Assembly: GCA_023427705.1 (NCBI GenBank)
Contig: JAEZAL010000235.1
Coordinates: forward strand, 1 to 6,943
Direction of reading: 5' to 3'
Origin: Bacillota bacterium
GTDB lineage: Bacteria; Bacillota; Clostridia; Clostridiales; Clostridiaceae
Length of the DNA stretch: 6,943 nt
Part shown: positions 1-5,600 of the stretch, in pieces
How the letters are laid out: every line of letters starts with the position of its first letter
Position numbering within the stretch: the first letter of the stretch is position 1
Program-made: the position numbers and the translations under genes
Notes under the pieces: generated by a model
What the model was told of the DNA's origin: nothing
The model's database searches: none
The model's input: only the letters and a program-made list of their open reading frames with translations

Positions 1-528
1 TTTTTAAGTAGTTTAGGCTCTGCTATTGCAATGTACTTTCAAGTTTCTCAGACAATTTCAGCTTGGTATAATACAAAGGTTCATTCTGTAAATAATGACT
101 TATTAAAGCTTATAGTACCAATAGGGCTTATTGGTATTTTAATAGCAATAATGGTAGCAAAGGATATTACTATAACTTCTTTAGGTGAAGATATAGCTAT
201 TAGCTTAGGACAAAAAACTAATATAGTAAAATATTTATCTATGGCTGCAGTAGTATTATTAACAGCAACTTCTGTTGCATTAGTTGGGAAAATTGCTTTC
301 GTTGGGTTAGTTATACCGAATATTACGAGGATGATAGTTGGACATGATTATAAATATATTATTCCATATTCCTTAATAGGTGGAGCATTTTTCTTAGGAT
401 TATGTGATTTAATAAGTAGATACATATCCTTTCCTTTTGAAACACCAATAGGAACTGTAACTGCTATTATAGGAGTACCTTTCTTCTTATATATGATAAA
501 AGTAAAGGGAGGGGCTAAAAATGCATAA
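1..528 (+). CDS. FecCD-family siderophore ABC permease, C-terminal half (5' end outside window)
   Basis: Membrane permease subunit of an iron(III)-chelate ABC importer; it would pair with the next gene's product to form the channel. The frame is open from the first base, and 175 residues are visible of a family normally about 330 long, so the N-terminal half is off the left edge. Internal ATGs (for example at 31) are not the start. Visible are several hydrophobic spans, the cytoplasmic loop with S-L-G-E-D...L-G-Q that normally contacts the ATPase (about residues 60-72), the family motif as F-V-G-L-V-I-P-N-I (about residues 100-108), and the C-terminal P-I-G-T-V-T-A-I-I-G-V-P-F-F-L-Y signature. 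From memory it resembles B. subtilis YfiZ-type permeases. Where relatives have W followed by a Gly-rich turn, this protein has W-Y-N-T-K-V, and it has IPN where many have APH. The stop overlaps the next start by 8 bases, implying translational coupling. The chelate cannot be inferred. Confidence 0.93.
   Translation, partial: FLSSLGSAIAMYFQVSQTISAWYNTKVHSVNNDLLKLIVPIGLIGILIAIMVAKDITITSLGEDIAISLGQKTNIVKYLSMAAVVLLTATSVALVGKIAFVGLVIPNITRMIVGHDYKYIIPYSLIGGAFFLGLCDLISRYISFPFETPIGTVTAIIGVPFFLYMIKVKGGAKNA
507..514 (+). promoter_or_regulatory. Ribosome binding site of the second permease gene
   Basis: GGGAGGGG lies six bases before the ATG at 521, inside the last codons of the upstream permease gene. 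It supports 521 as the true start and hence the 8-base gene overlap, which suggests the two permeases are made in a coupled manner. Confidence 0.75.
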
Positions 529-1543
529 GAAAAAACTTAAATATTCCTTTGTAATAATAGCATTAGTTATATTAATCTTATTAGCTTTTTATATACATTT
601 AATAAATGGAATGTTTGATATAAGCGTTCTAGAGGTATTTCAAACTTTATTTAATTTAAATGATAATGAGAAATTTAGATTGGTAGTTTTTGAATTTAGA
701 CTTCCTAGAATAGTTATAGCTATATTAATTGGAATAGGATTATCAATATCAGGTCTTTTTCTTCAAGGAATTACAAAAAATGAATTAGCTGATCCAGGAA
801 TTTTAGGGATAAATTCTGGTGCAGGAGCAGCAGTTATAATATATATGTTTTTTATTAATTTTAAAGCATCAGCATCTGATGGAAGCAATATTTTAAGTAT
901 ATTTGCAATGCCTGTGTTTGGATTTATTGGAGGGCTTTTAGCTGCTTTTATAATATTAATATTTTCAAATAATAATAAAAAGATGGACATGCAAAGGCTT
1001 ATATTAACAGGTATTGCAGTGAATAGTGGATTTTCAGCTGTTTCAATGCTTTTTTCTATGAAGATGAATGCTTCAGATTTTGAATTTGCAGCTATTTGGC
1101 AAGCTGGTTCAATATATAATGCAAATTGGACTTTTATTTATATGATGCTTCCTTGGATAATAATTTTAACTGTATATATGTATAAAAAGGTTCATTTATT
1201 AGATTATTTTCAATTAGAAGAAAGTAGTATAGTTAGCTTAGGTATAGATTTAGATAAGGAAAAAAGAAAACTACTATTTGCTTGTGTTGGACTAATTAGC
1301 TCCTGTGTATGTGTTGCTGGAAATATAGGGTTTATCGGATTAATGGCACCACATATAGCTAGACAATTAGTAGGAATAAAGCATAGAAAACTTATGCCAG
1401 CAACAGCTTTAGTTGGAGTTTTTCTTTTAATAATATCAGATTTTATTGCTAAAACTGTTTTTGCACCATCAGAATTAGCTGTTGGGATAGTAATATCTAT
1501 AATAGGAATTCCTTATTTTATATATTTATTATACAGAGGGTAA
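521..1543 (+). CDS. FecCD-family siderophore ABC permease, complete
   Basis: Second permease subunit of the same iron-chelate importer, complete at 340 residues, the usual size for FecCD (BtuC-like) proteins. It begins with a short basic N-terminus and a long hydrophobic segment (about residues 9-29). Family motifs are clear: R-L-P-R at 60-63, G-L-F-L-Q-G at 78-83, N-E-L-A-D-P-G-I-L-G at 87-96 (Glu where Pro is common), W-Q-A-G-S at 193-197, the S-L-G loop around 239-241 that should contact the ATPase, and G-F-I-G-L-M-A-P-H at 270-278. The pattern recalls YfhA/FepG-type permeases. It overlaps the preceding permease gene by 8 bases and is followed after 11 bases by the ATPase gene, so all three are almost certainly one transcript. 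Expected location is the cytoplasmic membrane, with about 8-10 membrane helices. Iron (Fur) control is likely for the family, but the operon promoter is not in view. The substrate could be a hydroxamate or catecholate siderophore. Confidence 0.96.
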   Translation: MHKKKLKYSFVIIALVILILLAFYIHLINGMFDISVLEVFQTLFNLNDNEKFRLVVFEFRLPRIVIAILIGIGLSISGLFLQGITKNELADPGILGINSGAGAAVIIYMFFINFKASASDGSNILSIFAMPVFGFIGGLLAAFIILIFSNNNKKMDMQRLILTGIAVNSGFSAVSMLFSMKMNASDFEFAAIWQAGSIYNANWTFIYMMLPWIIILTVYMYKKVHLLDYFQLEESSIVSLGIDLDKEKRKLLFACVGLISSCVCVAGNIGFIGLMAPHIARQLVGIKHRKLMPATALVGVFLLIISDFIAKTVFAPSELAVGIVISIIGIPYFIYLLYRG

Positions 1544-1554
1544 AGAGGTAGAAT

Positions 1555-2340
1555 ATGAAAAAAGCTATTGATATTAAGAATTTAAAAGTAGGATATGATA
1601 AAAAAATTATAATTAAAGATTTAGACCTTACTCTAAAAAAAGGTAAGATAACTAGCATTATTGGTCCTAATGGATGTGGAAAATCAACTTTATTAAAGAG
1701 TATAGGAAGAATACTTAAAAAAGAAAAAGGGGATATATTTCTTTTAGATAAAGATATGAATAATATGAAAAGTAAGGAGATAGCAGAAAAGTTAGCTATA
1801 CTATCTCAAAATCCAACAGCACCTTCTCAATTAAAAGTTGAAGAGTTGGTGTCATATGGAAGATATCCTCATAGAAATAATGTAAATAAATTATCTAATG
1901 AAGATAAAGAAAAAATTGAATGGGCATTAAAAGTAACAAATACAATGGAATTTAGAGATAGAGAATTATCAGATTTATCTGGGGGACAAAGACAAAGAGT
2001 TTGGTTAGCCATGGCATTGGCACAAGATACAGATATATTATTGTTAGACGAGCCCACAACTTTCTTAGATATGTCCCATCAACTTGAGGTACTTAATATT
2101 GTAAAGAATTTAAATGATAAAGAAGGTTGTACTGTAGTAATGGTTTTACACGATATAAATCATGCTGCTAAGTATTCTGATTTTATTGTAGCAATGAGAA
2201 ATGGTAATATACTATATAATGATGAACCAAATGCAATAATGAATAAGAAGGTTTTAAAGGATATTTATAATATAGATGCTGATCTTGTAAAAAGTGAAAA
2301 TTATAATGTACCATTATGTTTAAATTATGAACTATTATAA
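1555..2340 (+). CDS. Iron-siderophore ABC transporter ATP-binding protein (FepC/FhuC/YusV-like)
   Basis: Cytoplasmic ATPase of the siderophore importer; a homodimer would bind the two permeases and drive uptake by ATP hydrolysis. It is 261 residues, typical for this family. All ABC motifs are intact: Walker A G-P-N-G-C-G-K-S-T at 37-45, Q-loop Gln85, signature L-S-G-G-Q at 141-145, Walker B I-L-L-L-D-E ending at Asp165/Glu166, D-loop L-D at 171-172 and switch His199 in V-L-H-D-I-N-H. The stretches T-A-P-S-Q-L...V-E-E-L-V-S-Y-G-R-Y-P-H and A-Q-D-T-D-I-L-L-L-D-E-P-T-T-F-L-D are typical of siderophore ATPases rather than B12 or heme ones, though that assignment is from memory. An AGAGGT ribosome binding site sits five bases before the ATG. 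It is the last gene of the operon; a strong terminator follows directly. Walker A has Cys41 where Ala or Ser is more common, which should not affect activity. Confidence 0.97.
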   Translation: MKKAIDIKNLKVGYDKKIIIKDLDLTLKKGKITSIIGPNGCGKSTLLKSIGRILKKEKGDIFLLDKDMNNMKSKEIAEKLAILSQNPTAPSQLKVEELVSYGRYPHRNNVNKLSNEDKEKIEWALKVTNTMEFRDRELSDLSGGQRQRVWLAMALAQDTDILLLDEPTTFLDMSHQLEVLNIVKNLNDKEGCTVVMVLHDINHAAKYSDFIVAMRNGNILYNDEPNAIMNKKVLKDIYNIDADLVKSENYNVPLCLNYELL

Positions 2341-2344
2341 TAAT

Positions 2345-2384
2345 AATGTATAAGATTGATTAACTTCAATCTTATACATTTTTT
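2345..2384 (+). terminator. Rho-independent terminator of the siderophore importer operon
   Basis: A perfect 15-bp stem (left arm 2345-2359, right arm 2366-2380) with a 6-base loop (TTAACT) is followed directly by a T-run at 2379-2384. It starts five bases after the ATPase stop codon. No A-run precedes the left arm, so it appears to act on the + strand only. It separates the importer operon from the surface-protein gene. Confidence 0.93.
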
Positions 2385-2411
2385 ATTTATTTGGATGTGA
2401 AAATAAATAAA
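2382..2411. repeat. A/T-only inverted repeat overlapping the terminator T-tract
   Basis: Arms 2382-2392 (TTTATTTATTT) and 2401-2411 (AAATAAATAAA) are perfectly complementary over 11 bp around an 8-base loop. The left arm uses part of the T-run of the preceding terminator. The stem has no G-C pair and no T-run after it, so on its own it would be a weak terminator. It may protect a 3' end or may be a chance product of the AT-rich sequence. Confidence 0.35.
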
Positions 2412-2439
2412 TAATGAAGGAAAAATATACAAGATAAAT

Positions 2440-2469
2440 TTGTGAAAATATATATTTTTATTTCATAAT
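2440..2469 (+). promoter_or_regulatory. Tentative sigma-A-type promoter for the surface-protein gene
   Basis: TTGTGA at 2440-2445 (4 of 6 to the -35 consensus) and CATAAT at 2464-2469 (5 of 6 to the -10) are separated by 18 bases. Transcription would begin near 2476, giving a leader of about 125 bases before the ATG at 2600. Because the region is nearly all A and T, other weak pairs exist, such as TTGTTA at 2480-2485 with TAGAAA at 2503-2508. The gene needs its own promoter because a strong terminator lies just upstream; the exact site is uncertain. Confidence 0.3.
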
Positions 2470-2588
2470 AGTAAATATTTTGTTAATAAAGAGAAAAAAA
2501 TGTAGAAAAATAAGGTAAAAAATTTTATTATAGGAAATAGTCTTAATAAGAATTAATAAACTTTAATAAAAAGTTATTTATGAACATC

Positions 2589-2594
2589 AGGGGG
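2589..2594 (+). promoter_or_regulatory. Strong ribosome binding site that fixes the surface-protein start
   Basis: AGGGGG, five bases before the ATG at 2600, is the only G-rich run in an otherwise AT-only leader. The start it selects gives a proper signal peptide, so start and export signal support each other. Confidence 0.8.
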
Positions 2595-2599
2595 TATAT

Positions 2600-2680
2600 A
2601 TGCATAATAGGATAAAAGCACTGATAGTTGCAGCTATGGTTGTTACAAATAGTGTTTCTCCAACACTAGAGGTATTAGCT
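2600..2680 (+). other. Sec signal peptide of the surface protein
   Basis: Residues 1-27 have a short basic start (M-H-N-R-I-K), a hydrophobic core (A-L-I-V-A-A-M-V-V) and a polar stretch with Pro21, ending in V-L-A at 25-27 before N-E-L. Cleavage is predicted after Ala27. No lipobox Cys is present, so it is not a lipoprotein, and no YSIRK motif is seen. Confidence 0.85.
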
Positions 2681-5600
2681 AATGAACTTGAAATGGAGAG
2701 AGTCAGTGAAGAAATAACTACTACTATAACTACAGAAGAAAAAACTGAAGATAGCCTGATTTTAGATATTGCTGAAGAAGAAAGCAATACTTTACAATCA
2801 GAAGAAACAAGTGAAGATATTACAAATTTAAATATAGAGGAGAAAAGTGAAGAAAGTTCGCTTATAAATGAAACAAATATTTCAGAAGAAAATAATAATG
2901 CAGCAACTAAAGCAATAAGGAAGTTAGAAATTGAATCAAATACAGGAGAGTTTGATTGGGGATACTCTACTAGCAATGAGGTTGCTATACTTGTAGAATT
3001 TGATAATAGAAATACTAAAAAAGTATTAGAAATAGAATTAGCAGATGGAATGGCATTTAATAGATATGCGGTAAAAGATACTCCATCTAATTCAGTAGAG
3101 TTTGAGGCTACACCTACAGAGTTAGCAGTAATTAAAGATGTTTTAGATAAACCAACTCAAGATCAAGTTACAGGTCAATATAGTGGAAAGTTAGTATATG
3201 AACTTCAAGAGGGAGTAGCATCTGGGAAGATTGTTGTTAATGTATCTGTAGATAGATATAAGTATTATGATGCAAAGACAATAGATAAGGCTATTAAAGT
3301 TACGGTAAAAGAGAATGATGTTGAAGTTGATTTAAAATCAATAGATGTAAAAGCTAAAGATAACACAAGTATAGGTGTTAAAAATAATTCTTTAAATAAT
3401 AATTTAGGAAATAGAACAACTAAATTACAACCAGGAGGAACTGGGAATACATATAATTACTATAGAAATACGACATCTACTGTACAAACTGGTGATAATG
3501 GAATAAGAGATTTTACATATATAAAAGGTGCAGAATTAATAATGTATTATCCTGTAAACACAACATTAGTTAGTGTAAATAATTTACCATCTGGTGCTAC
3601 TTACGATAATTATCCAGATGAAAATAAGGTTGTAATAAATATTAGTGGACCAACTATTCAAAATAGTAATGTTAGCTTAACATATAAAGTTGATGAGAAT
3701 GCTTCACCTGGAATTATAGAGGCACCAAATAACAATGTTATGAAGGTTACATATTATGATGGTATTAGTGCAGAATTAATAGCTAATGTAGTAGATAGTG
3801 TAGAGGTCGTTGACCCAAATACATTTAGTTCTGTTATAGAAATGACTGTACAAGATGGTTATTATCATGATTATAATGGAAATAGTTTATCAATAAGTGG
3901 ATATATATATTTACAGGATAAAACTGTTAAAGAATATAATGATCAAATATTTGAATATAAGTTTTCAAATTGGAATACTAGAAAAGTTCTATTACCTGAC
4001 TCTATGACAGGTATAAAAAATATAAAATATAAGCTTTTTGGAGATTCAACAGTGTATGATGTAGATAATAGTAAACTTGTTGATTTTCAAGGTGTTAGTA
4101 GATTAATAGATGCAGATGCATTAGGAATAGATAAAGGTAAATATTTTGAAGAGGTAACTTTTGAAGTAGAAAATATACCAGTAGGATTTGATGATTCTAG
4201 TAATGGAAGAAATAATAAGCTCGCTATAAGCTTTGGTGAGTTACCAACTGGAATTAACGAAGGAAAAACAACTGTTAAAATATATCCTAAAGGAAATGAA
4301 AATGCAGCTATTATAACAGAGAAACCAATAAAAAGAGTTAATAAACCAGAAAAGATAGCAATATCATCAGCAAATACATCTTTAAAGAATGAAGAAAATA
4401 AAGAGGTATCAAACTCATTTACTCAAAAAGTATTAAAAGCAAAAACATCATTTGATGCAAACAAAGGTTTTAATAGAATATATAATTTCTCGAATTATTT
4501 AGAAAATCCTGAGATAATAATAAGAATGCCAAAAGGGTTCCACTTATCAACTCAAACAATAAAATTAACACAAAATGGTGTTGAAAAAAAATATACTATT
4601 AGCAGTCATACAAGCGCAGTAGATGGATCACAGATATTTACTCTTCAAACTGAGAATGTCAAGATAGGCGGATTTAATCCTGAAACTTTAGCTATAAACC
4701 CAGCAATTGATGTAGAATTTGATTTCGTTACAGATGCTACAGTTAATGGTAAGTATAATATAAATGATATGATATTTATAGGTAAAAAGGGATCTCATAT
4801 AGATCAAGTATATGATAATTCAGGTATATTAGTTCAAAATGATAATTTTGATTTAATTAAAGGAGATAAGCTAAACGGAGTAGATAGAGCTCTTGGAAGA
4901 ACTCAGACAAAAGAATTTGAAATAATAGAAACAAAAGAGCTTGTTGTAACAACTCATATTAGAGATTATGGAAGTAGTGAGGATAAACAGCCTTATAACA
5001 AAGATGACGAAAGTACAGCTATACAAGTATCGAAAGGAACAAAAGTAGACTTCATAGTTAAAGTAGAAAATAATTATGAGAGACCTGCAGAGGATTTTGA
5101 AGTATTTATACCGATTCCTAAAAAGGGTGTAAATATGGGGCCTGAAGTTCAATTGGGACAGTTTAATTGGGACATGGAAATAGAAGGTGATCCTGAAATT
5201 ATCGTTAAGGATAAAGATGGAAATACAGTAAATTTAGCAGATCTATTTGAAGTTACATATGGATTAAATCTAAATGGAGGAAGTTCCTATGATACAAATT
5301 ATACTACAGATAAAGACGTAATAAGAGTAGTAGCTAAAAGAGCAATAGAACCAGGAGTTGTAGGAGAAATAAAATTTACTTTTAAAGCATCAGATAATGT
5401 ATCTCAATTAGATGTAGGCTCTCTTAATGTATTTAATGCTTATTATCGTAGAAAATATGATAATGGAACAATAGATATAAGATTACCTGGAAATTATTTA
5501 GGGTTAAGATTAGCTATAGGACAAGTTAAAGGTATAGCATTTTTAGATAAAGATAATGATGGATTATATACGGTTGGAACAGACACAGTTTTAAAAGATA

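Noticed and set aside
763..990. Minus-strand open frame inside the second permease gene
   Set aside because: It is fully covered by a well-supported FecCD gene and shows no recognisable family.
2414..2437. Seven-codon open frame (ATG ... TAA) in the intergenic region
   Set aside because: It is too short, has no ribosome binding site, and is expected by chance.
2385..2599. Fur box, riboswitch or small RNA in the intergenic region
   Set aside because: I found no GATAAT-type Fur palindrome, no structured GC-containing helices and no known riboswitch motif in this AT-only stretch.
2587..2976. Minus-strand open frame opposite the signal peptide and acidic linker
   Set aside because: It is a Ser/Val-rich mirror of the Glu/Thr-rich coding strand, has no plausible ribosome binding site, and lies within a long continuous + strand gene.
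4584..4591. Run of eight A's inside the surface-protein gene as a possible slippage or recoding site
   Set aside because: Such runs are ordinary in this A-rich coding sequence (several 7-A runs occur elsewhere), and the frame continues normally on both sides. No alternative frame of interest follows.
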